Positions 1 to 8,555 of a DNA stretch of 51,573 nucleotides are shown piece by piece (within the stretch, counting starts at the first letter, position 1; the number at the start of each line of letters is the position of its first letter). Source of the stretch: Promethearchaeota archaeon. Its GTDB lineage: Archaea > Asgardarchaeota > Lokiarchaeia > Sigyniarchaeales > SOKP01. The position numbers and the translations under genes are program-made. Location of the stretch: contig SHMW01000022.1 in assembly GCA_008080735.1 (NCBI GenBank), positions 1-51,573 of the forward strand, written 5' to 3'. The notes beneath the pieces were generated by a model. It worked only from the letters and a program-made list of their open reading frames with translations. It did not search any database and had not been told where the DNA came from.

Positions 1-60
1 AGATATAAAAATATATTAAAAAGTTATAACAGCAAAATTTTAATCAAAAAGTGAATTTTT

Positions 61-561
61 ATGGCAGAAGAACCTAAGGAAAATGAACAGCCTGAAGTCC
101 CTGAAACAACAGAGCCAGCTCCTTCAAAAGAAGCGAGCTCTATATGGGAAACCCTTGAGCCATTAGTGACTGAAATTGGAAAATGGGCATGGGTAATAGG
201 TATTATTAACGGTCTTATATATATTTTAGTAGCAGTTTACTGGATAGCCCTTTTCGGCCCAGTGCTTGTTTACATACCATCCACATTATTTGAGGTTATA
301 TGGAATATTCTTGGAGCAGTTATAGCTATCTTTTTCTCACTAGTAATTGTGAGACCAAGATTCTCTAACAAATGTAAAAATCAAGATTGGGATTATTTAC
401 TCAATGATGTTTTAATGTTGGGAAATATTAGATTTCCATGGATGTTTATTTGGGCAATAATTCTTTCGATTTTCGGTTATGGATGGGGCGGAGCAGCTGT
501 ATTGTTCTGTGCATTTGTTTTAGTTTTTATGGGACCAAAACCATATCAATGGACAGAATAA
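61..561 (+). CDS. Small multi-pass membrane protein, unknown function
   Basis: I do not recognise this 166-residue protein. The first 28 or so residues are acidic and rich in Pro and Glu and are probably cytosolic. They are followed by about three to four hydrophobic segments, near residues 43-64, 68-97 and 126-155, with a positively charged loop (RPRFSNKCKNQDWD) between the second and third. The final residues are polar. The ATG start is the first possible one and is preceded by an A-rich leader without a clear ribosome binding site. The gene stands alone and is followed by a strong T-rich tract that is probably its terminator. The neighbour downstream is convergent. That it is an integral membrane protein is safe; its role is not visible. 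Confidence 0.75.
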   Translation: MAEEPKENEQPEVPETTEPAPSKEASSIWETLEPLVTEIGKWAWVIGIINGLIYILVAVYWIALFGPVLVYIPSTLFEVIWNILGAVIAIFFSLVIVRPRFSNKCKNQDWDYLLNDVLMLGNIRFPWMFIWAIILSIFGYGWGGAAVLFCAFVLVFMGPKPYQWTE

Positions 562-573
562 AACAACCCTCAT

Positions 574-592
574 TCTTTTTTTTATTTTTTTT
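574..592 (+). terminator. Poly-T terminator after the first membrane protein gene
   Basis: A run of T interrupted by single C and A residues begins 13 bases after the stop codon. Archaeal RNA polymerase commonly terminates at such U-rich tracts without a hairpin. The convergent gene ends at 676, so this tract separates the two transcripts. Confidence 0.5.
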
Positions 593-675
593 CACCTTTC
601 ATACTTGACTTGTAGCTTTCTATTGATAAAAAAACAACTAATAGAAGTCAAATAAAAATTTAGAATTAGTTTAAA

Positions 676-1548
676 TTATTCTATTAAACTATACGCTAAA
701 AGAAGAGCACCATAGATTTCGTTAAGGTTACCCACTCTTGACGTATCAACGAGGATTTTATTCAATCCCATATAGATTGCTCCGTATGCTTTACCCGCGC
801 CTAAATGAACAAGGGTTCTGTAGATTAGGTTTCCAGAAATCCCATCTGGAGCAATAATTAGATTTGCATTATTATCTACGGCATTTTCTATTAAAATTTC
901 ATCATGGGAAATCAATATATCAGGATACATTTCTTGAAAATGCTTAACAACCTCTTTCGCCTCCTTAATAGTCTGATCTACTCGAGCATTTCGACCAAGA
1001 TCTCCTTGTCTTCCACCGCTCAAAATACTCACATTAGGATTCAATCCAAAAGATTTAATTTGATCCAAAGCAAGATTAACAAAATCTAATTTGGAGGAGA
1101 GATCTTTACATTCATCGATTCCAACTGGACCATAAAAAAACTGTGAACCACTATGGGTCTCTAAAAGCGCAAGTCTATGAATTTTTTGGATTTCAAATAC
1201 TTCTTTCGCTTGTTCTAAAAATTGAGAGGAGCCTAAAGAGCCCCTGATAATACAATTTACCTTAAAGTCGGACAAATACTCAAATATTGTTTTTGGGGGG
1301 TTTTCGGAATCTACTAATTCAATTTTTTGGCGATGTTTGGTATAACTCGAATTTTCGGAAATCAGATCAGTGTATTCTTTTTCTCCAAATAAATATATTT
1401 TTAAAAATTCATTTTGTTTGAATTGACTTAAAAATTTAATTGTAGCATATAGAATTTTATTATTATGATATTCTGAATTGCCTAAACCAATGGCACAATT
1501 TGCTACTTTATCGCTTGAACCCATTACTATTTTATCTAAAATGCTCAT
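676..1548 (-). CDS. mtxX: MtxX / methanogenesis marker protein 4-like protein
   Basis: The 290-residue protein has the look of the MtxX (methanogenesis marker 4) family, which is distantly related to phosphate acyl/acetyltransferases. The best evidence is the central SILSGGRQGDLGRN segment followed by a conserved helix (residues about 174-200) and the C-terminal APDGISGNLIYRTLVHLG segment (about residues 233-250), which resembles the phosphate-binding part of phosphotransacetylases. The biochemical role of MtxX is not settled; it was first linked to methyltransferase gene clusters in methanogens. The gene starts 3 bases after the stop of the upstream CPBP protease gene, so the two are almost certainly co-transcribed. 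I see no methanogenesis genes in the window. An alternative is another PTA-fold acyltransferase-like protein. Confidence 0.55.
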   Translation of the reverse strand: MSILDKIVMGSSDKVANCAIGLGNSEYHNNKILYATIKFLSQFKQNEFLKIYLFGEKEYTDLISENSSYTKHRQKIELVDSENPPKTIFEYLSDFKVNCIIRGSLGSSQFLEQAKEVFEIQKIHRLALLETHSGSQFFYGPVGIDECKDLSSKLDFVNLALDQIKSFGLNPNVSILSGGRQGDLGRNARVDQTIKEAKEVVKHFQEMYPDILISHDEILIENAVDNNANLIIAPDGISGNLIYRTLVHLGAGKAYGAIYMGLNKILVDTSRVGNLNEIYGALLLAYSLIE

Positions 1549-1551
1549 AGA

Positions 1552-2712
1552 CTATTTCCACTTATTATTCTTTTCAATATACTCTAATATATAGTAACTG
1601 AAAAATGATATTACCATTAATAATATAATTATTAGGAAGAATACATTTAAATCTTCAATTGTTCCATTATAAAAAATATAACCCAAAATCACCGTTAAAG
1701 AATTATAGACACCGTGTAAAACTATAGGAGCAATTAGATTTTCATCTCGGTAATGAAAGAGCATCCCTAATAATAAAGAAAGGGCAAAATATGGAAAGAA
1801 CATCAAGATAAATTGAACGAAAAAAGAGATAGGTGAAGCAAATGCTATTAATATTAAAGTAAGGAGATGGATGGCGGTAAAAATTAAAGCAGTTATTAAA
1901 ATACCAGAAGTGTTTCCTAAATTTCTAATTAATCCTTTCTGTGTATATCCGCGAAACGCAATTTCTTCGGATGGACCCACTACAAGAATCATTATGAGAA
2001 CTAGTAAAACAATTTCAAACAAATTAGCGGAAAAAATGTAGTTGTCTATTTCACTACTCGGATTTTGAGAATTAAAAACCACTTCTAAATCGAAGAAAAA
2101 ACTCAAAATAAATTCCAGAAAAAACGAAACTAAATTTACTAAAAAGACCGCAATAACGCTAAATCCAAATCCTAAGAATATTTCTTTAAGTTTGCCTAGC
2201 TTAGTTTGATCGATGGGAAGACCTAAAATTCCAAGACGATTTCTTATACTTGGGGTCTGGAGATATTTTCCAACGGCTATTAAGGGGATAAAAATAAAGA
2301 TAAATTCGAAAAGAGAAAAAACAATCAAAAAAAGGGTATTGTCTATGAGTTCTTCCAATAAGAGGATCTCAGGAAATATAAATACTAAAATAAAAAAAAT
2401 TACCACCACGATAAATTCCATAGTGGCAAACGCAAAAAGCGGTAAAAATATTGAGGAGGAGGTACTCCATAAAGGTTTTTTTGTGTTATCTGATAGTTCT
2501 TTTTCGGTTAATTTTACCTCTGTAAAATCAATGAATTTATCGTGAGCGTGAGTTATAGTGCCTCGTTCTTTAAAGTTTTTAATACTAAAACCACAAGAAG
2601 GGCAGTAGGTAATATTATCTGAATCTGGTGGTAATCTTTCTCCACAAGTGGGACAAAATTTCCATTTATCATTGTCAACTTCAGAGTTGGTCTTTGAATT
2701 GTTATCGCTCAT
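1552..2712 (-). CDS. CPBP-family intramembrane metalloprotease with N-terminal zinc ribbon
   Basis: This 386-residue protein begins with a zinc ribbon (CPTCGERLPP...YCPSCG, about residues 20-41). After a linker come about eight hydrophobic segments. The catalytic signature of the CPBP (CAAX protease and bacteriocin processing) family is visible: EEIAFRG (the EExxxR motif) near residue 249, an FTAIH segment in a following helix, and HGVYN near residue 334. These Glu and His residues are the expected metal ligands and base inside the membrane. Known members cut prenylated CAAX proteins or membrane substrates; the substrate here is unknown. The zinc ribbon ahead of the protease is common in archaeal members. 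The gene is upstream of the mtxX-like gene with a 3-base gap. Confidence 0.85.
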   Translation of the reverse strand: MSDNNSKTNSEVDNDKWKFCPTCGERLPPDSDNITYCPSCGFSIKNFKERGTITHAHDKFIDFTEVKLTEKELSDNTKKPLWSTSSSIFLPLFAFATMEFIVVVIFFILVFIFPEILLLEELIDNTLFLIVFSLFEFIFIFIPLIAVGKYLQTPSIRNRLGILGLPIDQTKLGKLKEIFLGFGFSVIAVFLVNLVSFFLEFILSFFFDLEVVFNSQNPSSEIDNYIFSANLFEIVLLVLIMILVVGPSEEIAFRGYTQKGLIRNLGNTSGILITALIFTAIHLLTLILIAFASPISFFVQFILMFFPYFALSLLLGMLFHYRDENLIAPIVLHGVYNSLTVILGYIFYNGTIEDLNVFFLIIILLMVISFFSYYILEYIEKNNKWK

Positions 2713-2782
2713 TCAATACTATAAAAAAATGAATCCTATATGAATGATTTTATTTTAAAACCTAAATAAAAGTTAAATGACT

Positions 2783-4549
2783 TTAGTGAGTGAAATAACA
2801 AAAGAGTGTTTCACCGTTAAATCGAATTGGATTGACAAAACCATATCTCTCAAATTGAATAGGGTTTTTCATAGGAATCTCCTTTAGATTAATCTCTCCA
2901 TAACCCTCTGAATAGGTACTGTCCGGTTTGAGTATGGAAACTTTTATTTTATCATCATCTGGAACCCATTGGATAATTGAATATTCTCTATCTAGCTCTT
3001 TGCTATGAAATACCGCACTAATCTTATTATTGGGTAAATCTACCGATCTTATCTCAATATTCATTAAATCTTTTAATCGTATTATTTCATTTATCTTGAT
3101 TTGTCCAGCGTCTTTTTTGGAAATAAAGATCTTTAATTTCCCTTCTTTTATTTGGCAGAATATCTTTCTAACTCCTTTTTCTGGCTTGGTTGGTAAGAGA
3201 AGGGGTTCAGCAGTAATATTATCGAAAGGAATATTCTTAATGTTTACTTCGATAGGATTTTCTACGAAAAAATATCTATCAGAAACATCATCTATAAGCT
3301 CTTGGTTATTTGAATATAGCCAATTAACGGAGAAGGTGATTCCAGACATAGACATTCCTAGATCCAGTAAAGTCTTTCTCACCGCTTCAGGTCGAAAACC
3401 TCGCTTGCGTAAAGACTGCAAACTCCAAGTTCTTGGATCGTCCCATCCATCATAATTCCCCGCCTCAATCTTGTTTCGTGCGTCTGTTTTGCTTAATTTC
3501 ATATCAGGAAAATTTATACGTCCATAATGAAGAAATTGAGCCTTATCCCACTTGAAGTGATCCCAAATGAAGTCTTCAATGAAATCTTCTTTTATCAAGT
3601 CAGATCCACGTAATATGTGAGTAACTCCAATTAAATGGTCATCCACTGCCCAAGAAAACTCCAGCATTGGCCATACAATGTATTTTGTTCCTATGCGCGG
3701 ATGGCTTGCTTCGGATATTCTCATAATTATTTGATCTCTGAGTGCGGGATCTTTATGCTTCATTCCGGTTTTCAATCGTACTACCGCATCCCTCTCTTCA
3801 TATTGGCTATTTAGCATATTATTCCATTCGTTCATATTTTTTTGTATGGTATGATTTCGGTGTGGGCATTCTTTTTTTTGGTTTTTATACTTCTCTCTAA
3901 ATTCCCCCGCAGAACAGAAACAGACATATGCTAAATCGTCTTTTATCAACTTAGCACAATATTCATAATAGAGTTCCAGCCTATCACTTTTGTAATACGT
4001 TTTAGAATAATCTACTCCTAACCATTCTAATCCCTCTCTAATAAGATCATAGGCTTCTGGTAAGACATATTTAGCTTTCTCTGGTTGAGTTTCTCTTAAG
4101 GATTTTGGACTTCCGATGGTATCATCAAAGAATAGGATAAGTTCTCCGCTATTCTTTTTTACATATTCATCATTCAAAACAACCATCCTAGCATTTCCTA
4201 AATGCAACGCACCAGAAGGATAAGGCGCCATCCTCATTACGATTTTCTCGTATTTTTGTTTGTTGGGTAAATCAGGCAACTCTTTTTCTTCTTCCTCAGA
4301 TTCTTCTTCTTTTAATGCGTCAGGATCCATCTCTAATAGTTTAGATTTTTGCTGCTCAATATCTAAAGCATTTATCTTTTCAATTATTTCGTCCACCATT
4401 GGAATAATTTCTTTTGCGTGAGGTCGAAGATCCTCTCTCTGTGCCATTAATTTTCCCATTATCGCTTTTTTATTGGGATTACCATCAAATTGTACAGCAT
4501 TTTTTAATCCGCTTTTCCAAAGAATTTTTTCAACTTCTTCCTTATCCAT
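2783..4549 (-). CDS. gltX: Glutamyl-tRNA synthetase, archaeal type
   Basis: This is the class I enzyme that charges tRNA-Glu (and tRNA-Gln for later transamidation in archaea). After an N-terminal helical region of about 100 residues with an acidic linker (EEESEEEEKE), the HIGH-like motif reads YPSGALHLGNAR and the KMSKS-like motif reads DMKLSKTDAR. The C-terminal beta-barrel anticodon domain is of the GlnRS/archaeal GluRS kind (MKNPIQFERYGF segment near the end). The HIGH motif is variant, with Asn where a second His is usual. I place the start at the ATG at 4549 because a GGTGA ribosome binding site lies three bases upstream; a GTG at 4558 would overlap that site. It is divergent from the Lrp-domain gene at 4754. 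About 588 residues, normal for the family. Confidence 0.93.
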   Translation of the reverse strand: MDKEEVEKILWKSGLKNAVQFDGNPNKKAIMGKLMAQREDLRPHAKEIIPMVDEIIEKINALDIEQQKSKLLEMDPDALKEEESEEEEKELPDLPNKQKYEKIVMRMAPYPSGALHLGNARMVVLNDEYVKKNSGELILFFDDTIGSPKSLRETQPEKAKYVLPEAYDLIREGLEWLGVDYSKTYYKSDRLELYYEYCAKLIKDDLAYVCFCSAGEFREKYKNQKKECPHRNHTIQKNMNEWNNMLNSQYEERDAVVRLKTGMKHKDPALRDQIIMRISEASHPRIGTKYIVWPMLEFSWAVDDHLIGVTHILRGSDLIKEDFIEDFIWDHFKWDKAQFLHYGRINFPDMKLSKTDARNKIEAGNYDGWDDPRTWSLQSLRKRGFRPEAVRKTLLDLGMSMSGITFSVNWLYSNNQELIDDVSDRYFFVENPIEVNIKNIPFDNITAEPLLLPTKPEKGVRKIFCQIKEGKLKIFISKKDAGQIKINEIIRLKDLMNIEIRSVDLPNNKISAVFHSKELDREYSIIQWVPDDDKIKVSILKPDSTYSEGYGEINLKEIPMKNPIQFERYGFVNPIRFNGETLFCYFTH

Positions 4550-4551
4550 TT

Positions 4552-4556
4552 TCACC
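4552..4556 (-). promoter_or_regulatory. GGTGA ribosome binding site of gltX
   Basis: GGTGA matches the 16S rRNA 3' end and lies three bases before the ATG at 4549. It overlaps the codons that a GTG start at 4558 would use, so it decides the start in favour of 4549. Confidence 0.65.
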
Positions 4557-4702
4557 ACAAGTCCAATTTCTAATCTATTTTTTGCATCTAAAACTGAATC
4601 TACTACGAATTAATAATGAATTCTTTCAAAAAAACCAATTGATTATCACTTATTTCAGATTAAATCATTAGTAAGAATTTTTTTAAAGTAAAGCAAACTA
4701 AG

Positions 4703-4712
4703 AAATATAAAA
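4703..4712 (+). promoter_or_regulatory. TATA-like element before the Lrp-domain gene
   Basis: AAATATAAAA lies about 42 to 51 bases upstream of the ATG at 4754. This would place transcription start about 15 to 20 bases before the gene. The region also separates this gene from divergent gltX. In AT-rich DNA such elements arise by chance, so this is a modest call. Confidence 0.35.
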
Positions 4713-4753
4713 GCATAAAAGATTTTAATTGATAATTATAGAGTTGATCTAAA

Positions 4754-5041
4754 ATGGGCTATTATCGCGGATATATTCTCATTCGCTTGAAGATGGTTGG
4801 GAAGGAATGGGATGTTGTGGATAAGCTAAAAGGGCTCAGTTCTAAAGAAGAGGGTGAGGACTGGAAAGTCACTTACGCTACAGCAATCTATGGCGGGTGG
4901 GACGTAATAGTAGAGTGTTCATTCTCTGATTTAAATGAATTGGATAAAATCGTCACCTATTGTCGCACAGATTCAGATTTGAGTCAAGCTATTGAAGAAA
5001 CTACGACGTTAATGGGAACTAAAAACGATTATGAAAGTTAG
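4754..5041 (+). CDS. Stand-alone Lrp/AsnC ligand-binding (RAM) domain protein
   Basis: The 95-residue protein has the alpha-beta RAM fold pattern of the C-terminal domain of Lrp/AsnC regulators: a first strand (GYILIRLKM), a long gap region, a middle strand pair (VTYATAIYGGWDVIVEC), a helix (DLNELDKIVTYCRT) and a final strand (IEETTTLMGTK). No DNA-binding helix-turn-helix is present. Such isolated domains are common in archaea and form dimers or octamers that bind amino acids or other small effectors, sometimes partnering a full regulator. It is a single-gene unit that is divergent from gltX and is followed by a T-rich tract. Confidence 0.8.
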   Translation: MGYYRGYILIRLKMVGKEWDVVDKLKGLSSKEEGEDWKVTYATAIYGGWDVIVECSFSDLNELDKIVTYCRTDSDLSQAIEETTTLMGTKNDYES

Positions 5042-5051
5042 ATTGAAAGTT

Positions 5052-5088
5052 TTATTATTTTAGACTTTTTCTTTTTGTTTTTCTTTAA
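5052..5088 (+). terminator. T-rich terminator tract after the RAM-domain gene
   Basis: Several consecutive T runs (TTTTAGACTTTTTCTTTTTG and on) start about ten bases after the stop codon. This is the usual form of an archaeal terminator. The rest of the gap to 5298 is AT-rich and shows no tRNA-like fold or open frame that I can support. Confidence 0.45.
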
Positions 5089-5298
5089 ATCATTGAAATT
5101 ATTTGAAAGTGGTGATATCATTTTTTGACCATTCTTCAGTAATTTCAGTCCTAAGAGCAGCTAGCAAATACAATTAATCAATCTTTTGAGTGAAAAAACT
5201 AATTCCTAAATCAAAAAACTATTAAATTACGAATTTATTAATATTCAATTGATATATCATCTCCTTGAAAGATAAAAAGAATATTCAGATAACCTATT

Positions 5299-5904
5299 AT
5301 GAATAGAAATTTGTTTGAAGCCATGAAGTCTCACTTCTCTGAAAATCTCGAGATAAATCTTATTGAGACCATTACTGAAATATTGGAATCGGCGCTTATT
5401 ACACACGGAATTACTTTAAAACAGATTAGCAAGATCACCGAAAAAGATGTAGAGGATCTCTTATTTATTTTGTTTGATTTTAAGATTTTAATTCCAAACA
5501 ATGCCTACAGAGGACTAGAATGGCAAGATACTGAGTTTGTATTAGGTCCAAATCAAGCATTTAATATACCAACTATAATCAAAAGCTTAGTACAGCTTGC
5601 GATTGATTCAGGTATATGGAATCCCGAAGAAGCTATTAGAATTACATTCGAGAAATTTGGTGAGAAGGAGTATAAGAAGATGCCATATTTAGTCAAAGCG
5701 TTATATAATCAAGCTAAAAATTATAGGATCAGCGGTGGACAAATAACAGAAATTTGTAATGAGTTAAGCTTAGAAGCTAGGGCAGGAATCATTATTTCTG
5801 AACTAAAAGGAATAGGTATAATGAGTCCTCAGCTGAGCAGATCTCTTTTCACCTCCCTAAAGAAAAAATCCCCTCTTTATGAATTGAATCCCTCTCTATT
5901 TTAA
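5299..5904 (+). CDS. Hypothetical mostly helical protein
   Basis: I do not recognise this 201-residue protein. It has no hydrophobic segment or signal peptide and no Cys/His metal motif. The segment LIETITEILESALITHGITL...ISKITEKDVEDLLFILFDFKILIP (residues about 19-66) could be a winged-helix-like fold, in which a helix pair is followed by a short strand, and a second similar unit (QITEICNELSLEARAGIIISELKGIGIMSP) occurs near residues 149-180. This hints at two tandem winged-helix-like modules, but I cannot confirm it. It sits alone between the RAM-domain gene and the ADP-ribosylglycohydrolase-like gene on the same strand. Confidence 0.7.
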   Translation: MNRNLFEAMKSHFSENLEINLIETITEILESALITHGITLKQISKITEKDVEDLLFILFDFKILIPNNAYRGLEWQDTEFVLGPNQAFNIPTIIKSLVQLAIDSGIWNPEEAIRITFEKFGEKEYKKMPYLVKALYNQAKNYRISGGQITEICNELSLEARAGIIISELKGIGIMSPQLSRSLFTSLKKKSPLYELNPSLF

Positions 5905-5986
5905 TAAAGAATAGTTATAAAAACCCAAAAGTAAATTTAGATATAAGAATATTGAACAAAATTAAAAATAATTTCTCGTCGAAAGG

Positions 5987-7093
5987 ATGAAAAAAATATC
6001 TAAACAAGAGTATTATAATAAAGTTTATGGCTCATGGTTAGGAAGAGTCTCTGGTGATTTCGTAGGTGCTCCCGTCGAATTTATGCCCACAGTTATGAGA
6101 AACTTATTTTATGGTGAAATTAAATATTATCCGCAACCAATTGATATTGAGTACGTCAATGATGATGAAATGTATGAGATATGTGCTCTTATAGCTTTGA
6201 AAAAATATGGAATAGAACCTTCATCTGAGCAAATAGCCCAAGAATGGGTTCGACATCTTTATACGCAGAATTTTACCGCGGAGAAAAGAGCATTGATAAA
6301 TTTACGGGGGGGAATTAGACCTCCCGCCTCAGGAAAGGTAAATAACATCTATTATGACGCAATAGGAGCTCAGATGAGAGCGGATATCTGGGGTCAGATA
6401 TCGCCTGGATTACCTAATGTTGCGAAAGAGTATGCACAGACTGACGGTGAGATCTCTCATGCGGGAATTGGGATTGAAGGTGAAATTTTTGTAGCTCTTC
6501 TCATCGCTCAAGCATTTTTTGAGTCGAATATAGCCAAAAATATTAATACAGCTCTTAAGTTTCTTCCCTCGGCTCGAAAGAGCTTATATACTCAAATGGT
6601 TAAAAATGCGATTAGATTACATAAGAAGCATCCGAAGGAGTATAAACGTGCACGGCACGAGCTCATCCAATATTGGCATTATATTAGAAGAAATGAGCTC
6701 TTAACCGATGAAAACTCATTTAGTGAACGAGGTATAAAATTTCTCAATAGATTTATTTCGGGTGTTCATGTCCTTCCAAATGCGGGAATTATTACTTTAG
6801 CTCTGTTATATGGGGCAGAAAGCGAGGATCCTCTTGGAAAATCTATCAGCATCGCGGCTAATATGGGATTAGATACGGATTGTAATTGTGGGAATATTGG
6901 GGCCATTGTAGGAGCTCAAATTGGCGCATCGGATATTCCGATGAAATGGAAAGCCCCGTTACGTAATACTTTTTCGACCTATGTAAAGGGATATGAACGG
7001 TGGAAAATCACAGAATTAGCAGAGGAAATTTATAAAATTGGTTTGGGAGTTCTAAAAAAGAAGGGCCAAGATAAGATAAAAGTCATTAAATAA
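5987..7093 (+). CDS. ADP-ribosylglycohydrolase (DraG/ARH) family protein
   Basis: The family removes ADP-ribose from proteins or small molecules using two divalent metal ions. The N-terminus YGSWLGRVSGDFVGAPVEF (residues about 13-31) matches the family opening helix. The usual metal motif TDDT is changed here to NDDE (near residue 57), and the C-terminal metal site appears as GLDTDCNCGNIGAIVGAQIGA (around residues 289-309), which keeps the DTD acids. A central HAG segment (ISHAGIGIEGE) is also typical. The 368-residue length is in the family range. Because the first metal motif departs from the usual form, the substrate may differ from ADP-ribosyl-arginine or ADP-ribosyl-serine. It stands alone upstream of the convergent SGNH hydrolase gene. 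Confidence 0.85.
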   Translation: MKKISKQEYYNKVYGSWLGRVSGDFVGAPVEFMPTVMRNLFYGEIKYYPQPIDIEYVNDDEMYEICALIALKKYGIEPSSEQIAQEWVRHLYTQNFTAEKRALINLRGGIRPPASGKVNNIYYDAIGAQMRADIWGQISPGLPNVAKEYAQTDGEISHAGIGIEGEIFVALLIAQAFFESNIAKNINTALKFLPSARKSLYTQMVKNAIRLHKKHPKEYKRARHELIQYWHYIRRNELLTDENSFSERGIKFLNRFISGVHVLPNAGIITLALLYGAESEDPLGKSISIAANMGLDTDCNCGNIGAIVGAQIGASDIPMKWKAPLRNTFSTYVKGYERWKITELAEEIYKIGLGVLKKKGQDKIKVIK

Positions 7094-7120
7094 AATTTTT
7101 TAGTACATGGTGTATATCCT

Positions 7121-7789
7121 CTAAAAATATGCCACTTCAAGCAATCCTTTTATTACATCATGAAATATAACTAATCCCATTTGCTTGTATCCTTGAACAG
7201 AGAAATGCAGTCCATCTGAAACCGCATATTCTTTTCTTAGATTTCCGTTTGTATCAGCCATTCCATTAAATAAATCAGCATAAGGTATATCAGTTTTGGT
7301 GAAATACTTCTCTAACTGTTGATTTAATTGAACTTTTCTTTCATGATAGCTTCCACTTGTTGATTCTTGACGAATTGGTGGAATATTGGATCCAATAGAA
7401 ATAATATCTTCTTCCCTAGATTGGCTATGCAATGATTTAATATTATCTAAGATTTTTTTGTTCGGGATGCCCCATCCCAAATCGTTTGTCCCTCCAATTA
7501 TGATGGAATACTCGGGTCTGGGGTTATAATTGATCATATCTCTCTCGATGCGATTTAGAAGGTTTCGCGTTAGCTCCCCTGGGATCCCTTTATTAATAAA
7601 TTTAAAATCCTCCAAAATATAATCATCAACGATCCTGAGATTCTTCTCGAGAAATTCGAGACAATATTCATATAACCAATAAATATACTGAGATTTTTCG
7701 TTCCCATAACCATTAGATATGCCATCTATAGATGGGGAATAACCGGGATATCCCGAGGTCAGCGAATTTCCAAGACAGAGAAATATCAT
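7121..7789 (-). CDS. SGNH/GDSL-family hydrolase (lipase or esterase)
   Basis: The 222-residue protein has the blocks of SGNH hydrolases. Block I is CLGNSLTSG at residues 5-13 and holds the nucleophile Ser. Block III is GGTNDLGWG near residue 99 and holds the oxyanion Asn. Block V is SDGLHFSVQGY near residue 191 and holds the Asp and His of the triad. There is no signal peptide, so it should act in the cytoplasm. Members hydrolyse esters, acyl-CoA or acetylated sugars, and the substrate cannot be read from sequence. It follows the HAD phosphatase gene at 7818-8477 on the same strand by 28 bases, so both are probably co-transcribed. Confidence 0.85.
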   Translation of the reverse strand: MIFLCLGNSLTSGYPGYSPSIDGISNGYGNEKSQYIYWLYEYCLEFLEKNLRIVDDYILEDFKFINKGIPGELTRNLLNRIERDMINYNPRPEYSIIIGGTNDLGWGIPNKKILDNIKSLHSQSREEDIISIGSNIPPIRQESTSGSYHERKVQLNQQLEKYFTKTDIPYADLFNGMADTNGNLRKEYAVSDGLHFSVQGYKQMGLVIFHDVIKGLLEVAYF

Positions 7790-7817
7790 AAGAGATAAAA
7801 GTTATTTGACTAATTAA

Positions 7818-8477
7818 TTATTTTTTTATAATATTTAAAATTTTTTCTGCGGTTAAACCTTTAAGATCTGATAAAATTAGATCAGCATTCATTAATTCAT
7901 CTTGGGGATGTGTGGTGGTGAGCGCGACTGTTTTCATATTTGCTCTTTTGGCAGATTTTATTCCTACGGGAGCATCCTCTATTACGAGAGTATTTTTAGG
8001 TTCTAAATTCAGCTTCTGAGCTGCCTTGAGAAAGACATCGGGAGCGGGTTTGCTTTCAGACACATCAGCGGCGCTTATTATCACATCGAAATAATCTTCA
8101 ATATCTAAGCTTTCCAATAGCAATGTAACGTTTTCAGGAGGTCCGCTGGAACCGACTGCTAATTTGAATCCGCTATTTTTTAATTCATTTAATAGCTCCA
8201 TTACTCCAGGCAAGGGTTCTAATTTTTCTTTTATTATTCTCCTATAATATTTTTCCTTCAAGTCCGACCATTCCTTTATTTTCTTGTCACTGGGGGTTTC
8301 TCCCGCTAATTGTCTCGTGATAGGGACACTCTGTTGACCAAAGGTTTCTTCAAAAAACTCGCGGTTAAATTCAGCGCCAATTTCATCAGCAAGCATCTTC
8401 CAGCTCTTATAATGTGCATCTCCCGTATCAGCAAGTACTCCATCCATATCGAATATTACAAGATATTTATCAGACAT
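7818..8477 (-). CDS. HAD-superfamily phosphatase, beta-phosphoglucomutase/phosphoglycolate phosphatase-like
   Basis: This 219-residue protein has the complete HAD core. Motif I is FDMDGVLADT (residues 9-18) with both Asp residues. Motif II is VGSSGPPE near residue 108, with Ser-Ser. The motif III lysine is in SKPAPDVF near residue 142. Motif IV is VIEDAPVGIKSA near residue 165. The helical cap between motif I and II is of the C1 type used by phosphoglycolate phosphatase, beta-phosphoglucomutase and sugar phosphatases. The substrate is unknown. It lies upstream of the SGNH hydrolase gene in the same direction, suggesting a shared transcript. Confidence 0.88.
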   Translation of the reverse strand: MSDKYLVIFDMDGVLADTGDAHYKSWKMLADEIGAEFNREFFEETFGQQSVPITRQLAGETPSDKKIKEWSDLKEKYYRRIIKEKLEPLPGVMELLNELKNSGFKLAVGSSGPPENVTLLLESLDIEDYFDVIISAADVSESKPAPDVFLKAAQKLNLEPKNTLVIEDAPVGIKSAKRANMKTVALTTTHPQDELMNADLILSDLKGLTAEKILNIIKK

Positions 8478-8555
8478 ACTTTTAACTAAGATCCTTAATT
8501 ACTATCTATAATTAGTAAAAACATTTTAAGCATTAGGAATTTAAATTATAAATAG

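Noticed and set aside
2213..2545. A 110-codon plus-strand frame
   Set aside because: It lies wholly opposite the CPBP protease gene, which has clear catalytic motifs and membrane segments.
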